Part shown: positions 16,094-24,896 of the stretch, piece by piece
Position numbering within the stretch: position 1 is the stretch's first letter
Layout: the number at the start of each line of letters is the position of its first letter
From: Ruthenibacterium sp.
GTDB lineage: Bacteria > Bacillota > Clostridia > Oscillospirales > Ruminococcaceae
DNA: 48,111 nt
Assembly (NCBI GenBank): GCA_020025235.1
Contig: JAHHSL010000010.1
Location: 1 to 48,111, forward strand
Direction of reading: 5' to 3'
Notes under the pieces: model-generated
Told to the model about the DNA's origin: nothing
What the model saw: only the letters and a program-made list of their open reading frames with translations
Databases searched by the model: none
Made by a program: the position numbers and the translations under genes

Positions 16094-17368
16094 ATGGCAA
16101 ATTATCTTGCTTTGGATCGGGAACAGCTGGAACAGGAGCTGCAGGCACAGCGCGCTGTGTTTGAGGGATATGTGAAGCAGGGGCTCAAGCTCGATATGTC
16201 GCGCGGAAAGCCCGCAAAGGATCAGCTGGAGCTTTCCGTGGATATGCTGAAAATCACCGATCTTATGGGCGATTCCGGCATTGACGCGCGCAACTATGGC
16301 AACCTTGCAGGCATGCCCGAAGCGCGCCGCTTCTTCGGCGATATGCTCGGTGCAAAACCGGAAGAAGTGTTCGTCGGCGGGAACTCCAGCCTGAACATGA
16401 TGTTCTGCGTGATCGATCTTGCGTACCGCGTCGGCCTTGCCGACAGTCCGGCTGCATGGGGCAGCGGCGCAAAGCCGAAGTTCCTGTGCCCGGCGCCGGG
16501 ATACGACCGCCACTTCCGCATCACGGAATATTTCGGATTTGATCTGCTGACGGTGCCGATGCTGCCCACGGGTCCGGATATGGACGTTGTGGAAAAGCTG
16601 GTGCAGGATGAGACGGTCAAGGGCATCTGGTGCGTGCCGATCTATTCCAATCCGGACGGCTATACATACAGCGACGAAACGGTCAAACGGCTTGCTGCAA
16701 TGAAGACGGCGGCACCGGATTTCAGCATTTTGTGGGATAACGCATACGGGGTGCATCATCTGACGGACACACCGGATCATGTGCTGAACATTCTGGATGA
16801 ATGCTGCAAGGCCGGCAATGAGGACAGGGCGCTGATGTTCTGTTCGCTGAGCAAGGTGACGTTCCCGGGCGCTGCCGTCGCAGCCATGGCGGCAAGCAAA
16901 AAGAACATCGATTTCATCCTGGAACATATGTTCCCGATGACGATCAGCTTCGATAAGGTAAACCAGATGCGCCATGTGAAATTCCTGAAGGACATGGATG
17001 GTCTGGCGGCACATATGAAAAAGCACCGCACTCTGCTGGAGCCGAAATTCCGCATGGTGCAGGATACGCTGGAGCGTGACCTTGCCGAATGCGGGGAGAT
17101 CGCACACTGGACAAAGCCCAACGGCGGCTATTTCATCAGCGTATACACCTATCCGGGCTGTGCAAAGCGCACGGTGGAACTGTGCCGCGAAGCCGGCGTT
17201 GTGCTGACGGGCGCGGGCGCAACGTATCCGTACGGCATTGATCCGGATGACAGCAACATCCGCATTGCCCCGACGTTCCCGCCGATCGGCGAACTGGAAC
17301 TTGCATCGCGCCTGCTTTGCGTGTGCATCCGCATTGCAACACTGGAAAAGCTATTGCAGCGTCAGTAA
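16094..17368 (+). CDS. PLP-dependent aminotransferase, aspartate aminotransferase type Ic-like
   Basis: 424 residues, fold type I PLP enzyme. The early MSRGKPAKDQL motif and the overall layout match the type Ic AspAT group (Pfam Aminotran_MocR). The substrate loop NSDG-like region reads YSNPDGYTYSD, the PLP-contacting Asp/Tyr are in WDNAYGVHHL, and the Schiff-base Lys is in SLSKVTFPGAAVA. A conserved Arg for the carboxylate is in SNIRIAPTFPP. It should move amino groups between aspartate and 2-oxoglutarate, though related amino acids are possible. The start is ATG 16094, 8 bases after GAGGGG; an upstream ATG at 16076 is less well placed. secD follows after 67 bases. Confidence 0.88.
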   Translation: MANYLALDREQLEQELQAQRAVFEGYVKQGLKLDMSRGKPAKDQLELSVDMLKITDLMGDSGIDARNYGNLAGMPEARRFFGDMLGAKPEEVFVGGNSSLNMMFCVIDLAYRVGLADSPAAWGSGAKPKFLCPAPGYDRHFRITEYFGFDLLTVPMLPTGPDMDVVEKLVQDETVKGIWCVPIYSNPDGYTYSDETVKRLAAMKTAAPDFSILWDNAYGVHHLTDTPDHVLNILDECCKAGNEDRALMFCSLSKVTFPGAAVAAMAASKKNIDFILEHMFPMTISFDKVNQMRHVKFLKDMDGLAAHMKKHRTLLEPKFRMVQDTLERDLAECGEIAHWTKPNGGYFISVYTYPGCAKRTVELCREAGVVLTGAGATYPYGIDPDDSNIRIAPTFPPIGELELASRLLCVCIRIATLEKLLQRQ

Positions 17369-17435
17369 GCTTTTGTGCCATACCACAAAGGCTTGCGGCG
17401 TATAGGATAGACAAAATCATTTCTGGAGGAAGACA

Positions 17436-18875
17436 ATGAAGACAAAAGGGAAACCCTGGCAGTTTTTTGTTGTTGCCGTTCTGATTGTCGCATTCGCATT
17501 TACTGCGTTTTTCGGCATCAATACAAAATACGGTGATACAACAAAAATTTGGGTAAAGGGCGCAGAGGATATCCGTTTCGGTATCGATATCCGCGGCGGC
17601 GTAGATGTCACATTTATGCCTGCCGATGATTTCGATGCGACCGATGAGCAGCTCAGCGCTGCGGAATCCGTTATCAAACAGCGCCTTGTCAACCTGAACA
17701 TCACGGATAACGAAGTATATACGGATTTCAGCAAAGACCGTATCATCGTTCGTTTCCCGTGGAAGGAAGGCGAAAGCGACTTTAATCCCGAAGCTGCAAT
17801 TCAGGAAATCGGTGCAACAGCAGTTCTCACGTTCCGCGAGGGCAAAGAGGTTGACGGCGAAGGAAAACCGGTCGGCGTTACAGCAGAGAATATCATTCTC
17901 GAAGGTATGGATATCGCCCGTGCCGTTCCTTCTGTGGACAACAGCACAAACAGCCCGACGTACGGCCAGTACTATGTGGCGCTGGAGCTGAACGAATCCG
18001 GCAAGGAAAGCTTTGCCGAAGCAACCACCCGCCTTGCAGAGACGCACGGCGTGATCTCGATTTGGATGGACGATACGCTGGTATCCTATCCCATGGTCAA
18101 CTCGGCAATCACCGATGGCCACGCGATGATCACACTGAACGGTTCGGACGAAAAGACGCGCGATGAGGCGATCTCGCTTGCAAACAAGATCAACTCCGGC
18201 GCGCTTCCGTTTGCACTGACGGCAGAGGATTACAGCACGATCAGCCCGAGCCTCGGCGCAAACTCGCTGCAGGCAATGGTTCTGGCAGGCCTGATCGCCT
18301 TTGTGCTTGTGGCACTGTTCATGATTATCAACTACCGTCTGCCCGGCGTTGTTGCCGTTATTGCACTGCTTGGCCAGACGGCTATGACGCTTGCCTTTGT
18401 GTCCGGTTACTTCCCGGTTCTGAACAGCTTTACGCTGACGCTGCCCGGCATTGCAGGTATCATTCTTGCAATCGGTATGGGCGTTGACGCAAACGTCATC
18501 GCGGCAGAGCGTATCAAGGAAGAGATCCGCTCGGGCAAAAGTGTCGACGGCGCGATCCGTTCCGGCTTTGAACGCGGCCTTGCTCCGGTCATCGATGGCA
18601 ACGTAACGGTTATCATCGTTGCCGTGATGCTTATGGGCGCTTTCGGCCCCACGGACGGCTTCTTCGCAAAGATGCTCAAGCCGATCTTCTTTGCTTTCGG
18701 CCCCTCTACGGCAGGCACGATCTATTCTTTCGGTTATACGCTGCTCGTCGGTGTTCTGCTGAACTTTGTGTTCGGCGTTATCTCCACGCGCATCATGCTC
18801 AAGGGCATTTCCAAGCTCAAATGCATGCGTAACCCGGTTTTGTATGGAGGGGTAAAGAATGAAAAAACAGTATGA
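17436..18875 (+). CDS. secD: Protein translocase subunit SecD
   Basis: 479 residues. One N-terminal TM helix (about 8-28) is followed by the large extracytoplasmic P1 domain, with the D1-type motif FGIDIRGGVDVTF, then five TM helices from about 275. The D5/D6 motifs include GIAGIILAIGMGVDANVIAAERIKEE. SecD works with SecF in the Sec translocon and uses ion motive force to pull secreted proteins across. The ATG follows GGAGGAAG. Its 3' end overlaps secF by 17 bases. Confidence 0.97.
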   Translation: MKTKGKPWQFFVVAVLIVAFAFTAFFGINTKYGDTTKIWVKGAEDIRFGIDIRGGVDVTFMPADDFDATDEQLSAAESVIKQRLVNLNITDNEVYTDFSKDRIIVRFPWKEGESDFNPEAAIQEIGATAVLTFREGKEVDGEGKPVGVTAENIILEGMDIARAVPSVDNSTNSPTYGQYYVALELNESGKESFAEATTRLAETHGVISIWMDDTLVSYPMVNSAITDGHAMITLNGSDEKTRDEAISLANKINSGALPFALTAEDYSTISPSLGANSLQAMVLAGLIAFVLVALFMIINYRLPGVVAVIALLGQTAMTLAFVSGYFPVLNSFTLTLPGIAGIILAIGMGVDANVIAAERIKEEIRSGKSVDGAIRSGFERGLAPVIDGNVTVIIVAVMLMGAFGPTDGFFAKMLKPIFFAFGPSTAGTIYSFGYTLLVGVLLNFVFGVISTRIMLKGISKLKCMRNPVLYGGVKNEKTV

Positions 18876-19797
18876 CATCGTTGGGAACCGTAAAAAGTTC
18901 TTCATCTTTTCCGCCGTGCTGATCGCATTCATTCTTCTTTGCAGCGTGATTTTCGGCGTCAAAATGGACATTCAGTTCAAGGGCGGCGCAATGCTCACGT
19001 ACAGTTATGAGGGCGAATTCGACCTGAATGCACTGAATAAGGACATCAACGCAGTGCTTGGAAGCAGCGCTTCGCTTCAGACGGGCGACAGCATTGCAAG
19101 CAATGCAAAAACCGTCACGATCTCGATGCCCGGCAGCGAAACAGTCGACGCCGCAACGGTGGAAGCTTTGGGCGGCATGTTCGATGAAAAGTTTGCGGAT
19201 AACAATTTCCAGCAGCTTTCCATGAAAAACGTAAACCCGTCGATCGGTAAAGAGTTCTTTGCAAAAAGCATTGTGGCAGTTGTGGCAGCTTCGCTTCTGA
19301 TTCTTGTCTACATCGCCATTCGCTTTAAGAAGATCGGCGGCTGGCCGGCAGGCTCCATGGCGGTTGTTGCGCTGATCCACGACCTGATCGTGGTGTACGG
19401 CGTATTTGTTGTGATGCGTATTCCGCTCAACGGCAACTTCATTGCAGCACTGCTTACCATTCTCGGCTATTCGATCAACGATACCGTTGTTATCTATGAC
19501 CGTGTGCGCGAGAACCGCCAGCTGTACGGCAATTCCATGGATTTTGAAGCCCTTGTGAACACCAGTATCAACCAGAGCCTGCGCCGTTCGATCAATACCA
19601 CGATCTCGACGCTGCTTGCACTGGGTACGGTGTGTGTCGTCTCTGTGATCTTCGGGCTGGACAGCATTTTCACCTTTGCGCTGCCGCTGATCATCGGTAT
19701 GATCTCCGGCGTGTACAGCACGGTCTGCATTGCAGGCCCGCTGTGGGTTGAATGGGAAACGCGCAAAAAAGCGAAACCCCGCAAGAAAAACGCCTGA
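18859..19797 (+). CDS. secF: Protein translocase subunit SecF
   Basis: 312 residues, six TM helices around a smaller extracytoplasmic domain. The motif MDIQFKGGAML after TM1 and LTILGYSINDTVVIYDRVREN in the TM4-TM5 region are the SecF signatures. It starts inside the secD 3' end after GGAGGGG. A basic C-terminus (KKAKPRKKNA) faces the cytoplasm. A terminator follows at 19808-19841. Confidence 0.97.
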   Translation: MKKQYDIVGNRKKFFIFSAVLIAFILLCSVIFGVKMDIQFKGGAMLTYSYEGEFDLNALNKDINAVLGSSASLQTGDSIASNAKTVTISMPGSETVDAATVEALGGMFDEKFADNNFQQLSMKNVNPSIGKEFFAKSIVAVVAASLLILVYIAIRFKKIGGWPAGSMAVVALIHDLIVVYGVFVVMRIPLNGNFIAALLTILGYSINDTVVIYDRVRENRQLYGNSMDFEALVNTSINQSLRRSINTTISTLLALGTVCVVSVIFGLDSIFTFALPLIIGMISGVYSTVCIAGPLWVEWETRKKAKPRKKNA

Positions 19798-19807
19798 TTT
19801 CAAATGC

Positions 19808-19841
19808 AAAGCGGATGCATCTTCGGATGCATCCGCTTTTA
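19808..19841 (+). terminator. Terminator of secDF
   Basis: A 14-bp perfect stem (19808-19821 with 19826-19839) is capped by a C(TTCG)G tetraloop, with a short T tail. Confidence 0.85.
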
Positions 19842-19842
19842 C

Positions 19843-19871
19843 TTGCAAAAATGTGATAATTATGCCATAAT
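19843..19871 (+). promoter_or_regulatory. Promoter of the TIM-barrel/nrdR unit
   Basis: TTGCAA (19843-19848), 17 bases, CATAAT (19866-19871), about 28 bases before the start codon. Confidence 0.6.
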
Positions 19872-19898
19872 ATGAATAATTGGGTGAGGTGATTTTTT

Positions 19899-20717
19899 AT
19901 GCAGTGCGGTGTTTCAACGGCGTGCTTTTATCCGCAGGAAACGTCAAAGGCGCTGGAGATCCTGCATGAAGGCGGAATCCGAAATGCAGAAATTTTTCTG
20001 AACACTTTCAGTGAAATGGAAGCGCCGTATATCCAAAAATTGAAAAAAACCGCATGTCCGGATATGCACATCACCTCGATCCACCCGTTTACCTGCGGGC
20101 TGGAAACACTGCTGTTTGCTTCGGAATATGAGGGACGCTTTGAAGACGGCCTAATGCTGTACCGAAGATATTTTGAAATCGCGCGGGAGCTTGGAGCGTC
20201 GAAGTTCGTGTTCCACGGCTGTGCAAAGCAGGCGGATTTCCCGTTTGAAGAACACTGCCGCCGCTATCGCAGGCTGCGGCAGACAGCACGAGAATACGGC
20301 ATTGATTTCTGCCAGGAAAATGTGGTGCGGTGTAAATGCGGGCAGCCGGAATTTGTGCGGCTGATGCGCGAATATACCGATGATGACGTTTCGTTTGTAC
20401 TGGACGTCAAACAGCAGCGCCGTGCACAGGCGGATCTTGACGAAATGCTGGATGCAATGGGGGACAGGATCGTCCATGTGCATTTAAGCGATTACACACC
20501 CGAAAAAGACTGCGTCACGCCGGGCAAAGGCGTGCTGCAGATCGATTCGCTTTTCCGCAGGCTGATCCGCAGCGGATTTGACGGGGATGTGGTGATCGAA
20601 CTGTACCGCGATGGTTTTTCGGATCTGGAAGAACTGTGCAGTGCCGCAAGGCTTGTAGATAGAATTTATGCCGACAGCTGCAGGGCGGTCGGTGCAGAAA
20701 AGGAGCAGAGCTCATGA
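19899..20717 (+). CDS. Sugar phosphate isomerase/epimerase-like TIM-barrel protein
   Basis: 272 residues of the xylose-isomerase-like (AP endonuclease 2) TIM-barrel group. Recognisable strands are FVFHGCAKQ (about 104-112), DFCQENVV (135-142), VSFVLDVKQ (163-171) and IVHVHLSDYTPEKDCVTPGKG (about 192-212). The last carries the His/Asp metal ligands, and VVIELYRDGF carries the final Glu. These enzymes bind a divalent metal and isomerise sugars; the actual substrate is unknown. The ATG follows a perfect GAGGTGA by 6 bases. It overlaps nrdR by 4 bases (ATGA), so the two are coupled. Confidence 0.85.
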   Translation: MQCGVSTACFYPQETSKALEILHEGGIRNAEIFLNTFSEMEAPYIQKLKKTACPDMHITSIHPFTCGLETLLFASEYEGRFEDGLMLYRRYFEIARELGASKFVFHGCAKQADFPFEEHCRRYRRLRQTAREYGIDFCQENVVRCKCGQPEFVRLMREYTDDDVSFVLDVKQQRRAQADLDEMLDAMGDRIVHVHLSDYTPEKDCVTPGKGVLQIDSLFRRLIRSGFDGDVVIELYRDGFSDLEELCSAARLVDRIYADSCRAVGAEKEQSS

Positions 20718-21211
20718 AATGTCCGTATTGCGGAGCAATTGATTCTAAGGTGATCGATTCACGTCCGGCTGACGATGGGGAGCGCATTCGCCGCCGCAGA
20801 GAATGTCTTGTCTGCAAAAGGCGCTTTACCACCTATGAAGTGGTGGAAACTGTGCCGCTTATCGTTGTAAAAAAGAATAAGTCGCGTGAACCGTTTGACC
20901 GTCAGAAGCTGTTCAACGGCATGCTGCGCGCGTGTGAAAAGCGCCCGGTCGCATACCAGACACTGGAAAATGCCGTGGATAATATCGAACAGAACCTGCT
21001 CAATTCTGCAGATCACGAAGTTGCATCGGTGCATGTGGGTGAATTGGCGATGCAGGAACTGAAAAACATTGACGAGGTAGCGTACATCCGCTTTGTTTCG
21101 GTATATCGGGAATTCGGCGATATCACAACCTTTATGGAAGAACTGAAGGGGCTTTTGGATACGCGCCTTGCCTGTCCGGAAAAAACCGCGTCAGAGGATG
21201 CTGAAGAATAA
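20714..21211 (+). CDS. nrdR: Transcriptional repressor NrdR
   Basis: 165 residues. The N-terminal zinc ribbon has Cys3, Cys6, Cys31 and Cys34 (MKCPYC and CLVC), with the RRRREC stretch conserved in NrdR. The ATP-cone domain spans about 48-140 (VVKKNKSREPFDRQKL). The protein senses dATP/ATP and represses ribonucleotide reductase genes; no nrd gene lies in this window. It is coupled to the TIM-barrel gene by ATGA. Its last 21 bases overlap the convergent DUF4363 gene, and no terminator separates them. Confidence 0.97.
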   Translation: MKCPYCGAIDSKVIDSRPADDGERIRRRRECLVCKRRFTTYEVVETVPLIVVKKNKSREPFDRQKLFNGMLRACEKRPVAYQTLENAVDNIEQNLLNSADHEVASVHVGELAMQELKNIDEVAYIRFVSVYREFGDITTFMEELKGLLDTRLACPEKTASEDAEE

Positions 21212-21559
21212 CTGTTCCGTTGTGTTCAGCTGTTCGTTCAGCCGGTCGATTTCAGCAAGCAGATCCGATGCACCGTCCTTATTGGCATAAGCGCAGAGCA
21301 CATGCAGGCTGATGGAAACAGAGGCGGCGGTGTCCCGCCGCAGAAAGATTTTAAGCGCAAACTGGCGGTCATCGTAAACGCGGATCAGGCTTTGCAGCTT
21401 CTGTCTGGCAAGTTCGTAATCGGATTGTTCGGCGCAGGTGCGGATGTCGGAAAGCGCATCCTGAAGCTGATTTGTCGTGCTGAAAACGACACGGTGTCCT
21501 GCTGCGGAAGCGGCAATAAAAACAAGCAGGGTCAAGGCGGCGAGACGTGTTCGGTGCAT
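21191..21559 (-). CDS. DUF4363-like small membrane-anchored protein
   Basis: 122 residues: one N-terminal TM helix (about 5-22, RLAALTLLVFIAASAAGH) and an exported helical region. The size, topology and position right after a DUF421 gene match DUF4363 proteins of spore formers. The start at 21559 follows GGGAGGG. It is second in a two-gene minus-strand unit with the DUF421 gene, 37 bases downstream of it. Function is unknown; spore association is inferred from the neighbouring ger operon. Confidence 0.75.
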   Translation of the reverse strand: MHRTRLAALTLLVFIAASAAGHRVVFSTTNQLQDALSDIRTCAEQSDYELARQKLQSLIRVYDDRQFALKIFLRRDTAASVSISLHVLCAYANKDGASDLLAEIDRLNEQLNTTEQLFFSIL

Positions 21560-21596
21560 AGGATCCCTCCCGGTAAAGAAATGAAGGAAAGTCGGC

Positions 21597-22277
21597 TTAC
21601 TGCCGGCTTTCTTTTTTTATAATGCTGTATTCCATGGCGTCGTTGCAAAGGAAAAGCAAAACGTCCGACCGCGCAAGATTCTGCTTGTGGCAGCGTGCGT
21701 CCACCCATTTTTCATCGACGCCGCACAGCCGCATGTTGTCGTAGTTCAGCCGGCCATCTACGATCAGCTGCAGGGAAGGCTGCTTTGCCTGCGGTGCGGG
21801 AATGGAAAGATCCCGGTTGCAGGGCGTATCGGAATCGAATTTGCGCAGCACGCTCAGGCTGCCGTTTGTCTCGACCATGGCAAACGAAACATCGGAAAGC
21901 TCGAAAACGTCCTTCTCATGCAGGGCTTCGATCAAGTCGTCCACGGTAAAGCGCAGTTCGTATAAGGTTTTCTGGTCGATCACACCGTCGCGTATCACAA
22001 CGCGCGGCCCGCCGGAAACAAGCCGGGCGATCCGTCGGGAGCGGATGCAGCAATACGACAGAAAAATTTCGCATACCACGATCATAAATACAGGCATGAT
22101 GCTCGGCAGAAGCGGAAGCTCCGGTGTTTCAATGGAAATGGAAGCCAGATTGGAAATCATGATGGCAGAGACAAGCTCCGAAGGCTGCAGCTCTCCCAGC
22201 TGCTTTTTCCCCATAAGGCGCATCGCAAGGATCGTCAGAAGATAGATCAGCACGGTGCGGAAAATCAAAATAAACAT
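21597..22277 (-). CDS. DUF421 (YetF-like) membrane protein
   Basis: 226 residues. Three N-terminal TM helices span about 1-80, including LIYLLTILAMRLMGKKQLGELQPSELV, the hallmark of DUF421. A cytoplasmic beta-rich domain follows, with RLVSGGPRVVIRDGVID, ELRFTVDDLIEALHEKDVFELSDVSFAMVE and the C-terminal half of the domain. The ATG at 22277 follows GGGAG by 7 bases; longer upstream reading lacks support. DUF421 proteins of Bacillales and Clostridia are often spore inner-membrane proteins and some raise spore resistance. It is divergent from the gerA operon. Confidence 0.92.
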   Translation of the reverse strand: MFILIFRTVLIYLLTILAMRLMGKKQLGELQPSELVSAIMISNLASISIETPELPLLPSIMPVFMIVVCEIFLSYCCIRSRRIARLVSGGPRVVIRDGVIDQKTLYELRFTVDDLIEALHEKDVFELSDVSFAMVETNGSLSVLRKFDSDTPCNRDLSIPAPQAKQPSLQLIVDGRLNYDNMRLCGVDEKWVDARCHKQNLARSDVLLFLCNDAMEYSIIKKESRQ

Positions 22278-22332
22278 GGCGCACTCCCTTTTTGCCGCAA
22301 GCGGCGTTCTTATAGAGATTGTGCCCTGCTTT

Positions 22333-22362
22333 TGATTAAAATATGCCGCGCCAGCCATACTA
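22333..22362 (+). promoter_or_regulatory. Possible forespore (sigma-G/F-type) promoter of the gerA operon
   Basis: CATACTA (22356-22362) fits the sigma-G -10 pattern CATWHTA. TGATTA (22333-22338), 17 bases upstream, is one mismatch from TGHATA. It lies 21 bases before gerA, whose homologues are sigma-G-driven in Bacillus. Confidence 0.5.
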
Positions 22363-22383
22363 AAAGGCGGGAGGGAAACAAGC

Positions 22384-23847
22384 ATGAACGAAAATTTGAA
22401 AGAGAGCCTTCTGGAAAATAAAATGATGCTTCGGGACGTATTCGGTACTGCGCCCGATTTTTTTACAAAAGATCTGAAAATCATGGGATTTCCGTGCTGT
22501 ATCTGCATGCTGGAATGTCTTTCCAGCATGCAGGAGCTGTGGCTGGTGATGCTGGAGGAGCTGAGCCGTTCGGAATACCGCCCCAAAACGCCGGAGGAGC
22601 TTTTTGATCATATCCTGAAAGAGACGGCGATCCCAATGGAAAGCCGCACCGTATTGTGCCGCGAGGATATCGTGGCGCAGCTTACGGCGGGAACAAGCGT
22701 GATCCTGATCGACGGCGTTGCCAAGGCACTGGTTCTGTCCACACAGAGCTATCCGTACCGCTCCGTGCAGGAACCGGGCGGCGAGGGCAATATCCGCGGT
22801 TCGCGGGAGGGCTTTACCGAACCGCTGCGCATCAATCTCAGCCTTGTGCGGCGTCTGGTGCGCACCGACCGTCTGCGCATTGAAACCATGTCGATCGGGG
22901 AGCGCACCAAAACGGAAGTGGCGATTTTGTACCATGCGGATTTTGTGTCGAAAGAAATCCTCGGCAAGGTAAAACAGCGGCTTGCCGCCGCAAAGCTTCC
23001 GTTTCTGTTCGATACCGGATATCTTTCCCCATTTTTGCAGAAGTGCGGATTTTCGTTTTTTCAGGCGGTGGGATATACCGAACGCCCGGATACGGCAAGC
23101 GCCAAAATATGCGAAGGGAAAATCGTCATTCTGGCAAACGGCAGTCCGTTTGCGATGATCGTTCCGTATTTTTTCAGCGAAAACTTTCAGAATATGGACG
23201 ATTACGCGGAAAAGGCCTATTTTTCATCGCTGATCCGGGTGTTCAAATATATAGCGTTTTTTATTGCCGTTATGCTGCCGGGCGTTTTCGTCAGTGCGGC
23301 CAATTTCACGCCGGAACTGTTCCCGCCGCAGCTTCTTTATAAGATATCGGCAGCCGATCAGGCAACGCCTCTGCCGCTTTTTCTGGAAGCGCTGTTCGTG
23401 ATCTTCCTTCTGGAGATCGTGCGGGAAGCGGGTCTGCGCCTGCCCAAGCCGATCGGGCATTCCGTGGGGCTGGTTGCGGCACTGATCGTGGGAGACGCCG
23501 CGGTAAGTGCGGGGATCATCGGTACGCCGATCATCATTGTTGCGGCGATGACCACGATCTGCACGTTCGTGGTGCCTTCGCTGTATGAGCCGATCACGGT
23601 CCTGCGCATCCTGTATATCCTGGCAGGCGGCGTTTTCGGGCCGCTTGGAATCGTAGCGCTTACGTTTGTGATGCTTTTGAGCATGTGCCGGATGAATCCG
23701 TTCGGCATCCCGTATGCATCCCCGATCGCACCGGCCGGCCGCGCGTTCTTCCGGGATGGGGTTCTGCGCCGGAACTGGAGGGTTTTGGCACAGTCCGATT
23801 TTACGGTTGAACAGCTCCCGGGCAACGAGAAAGAAGGGAAGGAATGA
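22384..23847 (+). CDS. Spore germination protein, GerA family A subunit
   Basis: 487 residues. A soluble N-terminal region (about 1-285) contains the GerA blocks VILIDGVAKALVLS and the EPLRINLSLVRRLVRTDRL segment. A C-terminal membrane region (about 290-460) follows, with PGVFVSAANFTPELFP and a FLLEIVREAGLRLPKPIGHSVG loop. It is part of a nutrient germinant receptor in the spore inner membrane. The start follows GGGAGGG by 8 bases. It overlaps the B-subunit gene by ATGA. A perfect 13-bp inverted repeat lies in its coding sequence at 22503-22533. Confidence 0.96.
   Translation: MNENLKESLLENKMMLRDVFGTAPDFFTKDLKIMGFPCCICMLECLSSMQELWLVMLEELSRSEYRPKTPEELFDHILKETAIPMESRTVLCREDIVAQLTAGTSVILIDGVAKALVLSTQSYPYRSVQEPGGEGNIRGSREGFTEPLRINLSLVRRLVRTDRLRIETMSIGERTKTEVAILYHADFVSKEILGKVKQRLAAAKLPFLFDTGYLSPFLQKCGFSFFQAVGYTERPDTASAKICEGKIVILANGSPFAMIVPYFFSENFQNMDDYAEKAYFSSLIRVFKYIAFFIAVMLPGVFVSAANFTPELFPPQLLYKISAADQATPLPLFLEALFVIFLLEIVREAGLRLPKPIGHSVGLVAALIVGDAAVSAGIIGTPIIIVAAMTTICTFVVPSLYEPITVLRILYILAGGVFGPLGIVALTFVMLLSMCRMNPFGIPYASPIAPAGRAFFRDGVLRRNWRVLAQSDFTVEQLPGNEKEGKE
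22503..22533. repeat. 13-bp perfect inverted repeat inside the GerA-family A-subunit gene
   Basis: Arms at 22503-22515 and 22521-22533 are exact complements with a 5-base loop. There is no T run after it. Confidence 0.9.
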
Positions 23848-24896
23848 GGGAAAAGGAGGCAGTGACGTCCCAGCTGCTGGGCGTCCTTTTGTTCCTTAGC
23901 GCCGCTGTGGATATCGCCGTGCGGCCCTTTACGGCGGGCAGCCGTGCGGGAGCGCAGGTGCTGATCCCCGCGGCGGCAATCGACACAGCGCTGACCGTAC
24001 TGCTTTGTATTCCGCTTGTGCGCACGGTGGGCAGCGGGGGTTTCAGCGTGCTGAAAAGCGGCGTCAATGCCGGTTCCAGGGTGTTTCTTGCGGCAGCGGC
24101 CGTGCTGTTCACGGTCGGGGCGGCGGGCGCTTATCTGCGAATGGGAGAGTTTGTACGCTATGTAAGCGACGGCCCGATACCGCAGATCGTGATGATCGTT
24201 GTTCCGGCGCTGTGCGTGCTTTATGCACTGCGCTGCGGGAAAGCGGGGCTGATGCGGACATTCGGGATCGTGAATACCGTGTTCCTGTGTTCGTTTGCCC
24301 TGCTTTTGATTTCCAATGTGCAGAGCATGCGCTTTTCACATCTGAGCTTTGAAGCGTTCGACCCGGAGAGAATCCTTTCGGCGTCAGGCGCGGGCTTTAC
24401 GCTGGCACCGGAGCTTGTACTCTTTTGCTTTTTTGCATCCAAAAACGATACCAAAGCGCCGAAAAACCTGATGCGGACGCTGATGCTGCTGTCGCTTTTT
24501 TATATGGGCGTTACGTTTTTTACCGAACTTGTCATCGGTGCGAAAGCGCAGACCCAGATGCAGACGGTTCATACGCTTTCGCGTCTGGGCAGCATATCGG
24601 TTTTCCGGCGCATGGACGCTTTACACAGCGCCGTGTGGGTTTTGGCGGAATTGTGCAAGATATCCGCCCTGTGCTGCGGCACGGCACATGCGCTGGACGC
24701 TTTGTTCGGCGCCGAGCACAGCCATAGGGCGCAAGGTGCTTCGGTGGTTCTGCTTTTGCTGGCGGCGGCATTCCTTTCGGCACTTCCTGTGCGGATCGTC
24801 GATCCGCTGTTGACGCTCGGGACAGGAGCAATGATCGTTTATGCAGTATGTGCATGCAAAATTATGGAGGCGCTGCATGGGAAAAAAGAAGCTTAA
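23844..24896 (+). CDS. Endospore germination permease, GerB family
   Basis: 350 residues with about ten TM helices, an APC-superfamily transporter fold. The start MREKEAVTSQLLGVLLFLSA, FVRYVSDGPIPQIVMIV and FEAFDPERILSASGAGF fit GerB-type subunits. It acts with the A and C subunits as the membrane core of a germinant receptor. The start overlaps gerA's stop; the 3' end overlaps the C-subunit start by 20 bases, so all three are tightly coupled. Confidence 0.93.
   Translation: MREKEAVTSQLLGVLLFLSAAVDIAVRPFTAGSRAGAQVLIPAAAIDTALTVLLCIPLVRTVGSGGFSVLKSGVNAGSRVFLAAAAVLFTVGAAGAYLRMGEFVRYVSDGPIPQIVMIVVPALCVLYALRCGKAGLMRTFGIVNTVFLCSFALLLISNVQSMRFSHLSFEAFDPERILSASGAGFTLAPELVLFCFFASKNDTKAPKNLMRTLMLLSLFYMGVTFFTELVIGAKAQTQMQTVHTLSRLGSISVFRRMDALHSAVWVLAELCKISALCCGTAHALDALFGAEHSHRAQGASVVLLLLAAAFLSALPVRIVDPLLTLGTGAMIVYAVCACKIMEALHGKKEA

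Noticed and set aside
12657..16148. A 1163-codon open frame antisense to ileS
   Set aside because: Mirror of ileS, a product of its codon bias. It has no domains and lacks a ribosome-binding site; ileS carries all synthetase motifs.
16059..17411. The 12-mer GTATAGGATAGA repeated about 23 bases before the aminotransferase and secD starts
   Set aside because: Repeated 12-mers are expected by chance in 48 kb, and neither copy has a -35 at the correct distance. The equal placement is curious but too weak.
17136..18971. A 611-codon minus-strand frame across secD
   Set aside because: Antisense to the clear SecD gene; composition rich in Cys/His/Arg as expected for a shadow frame.
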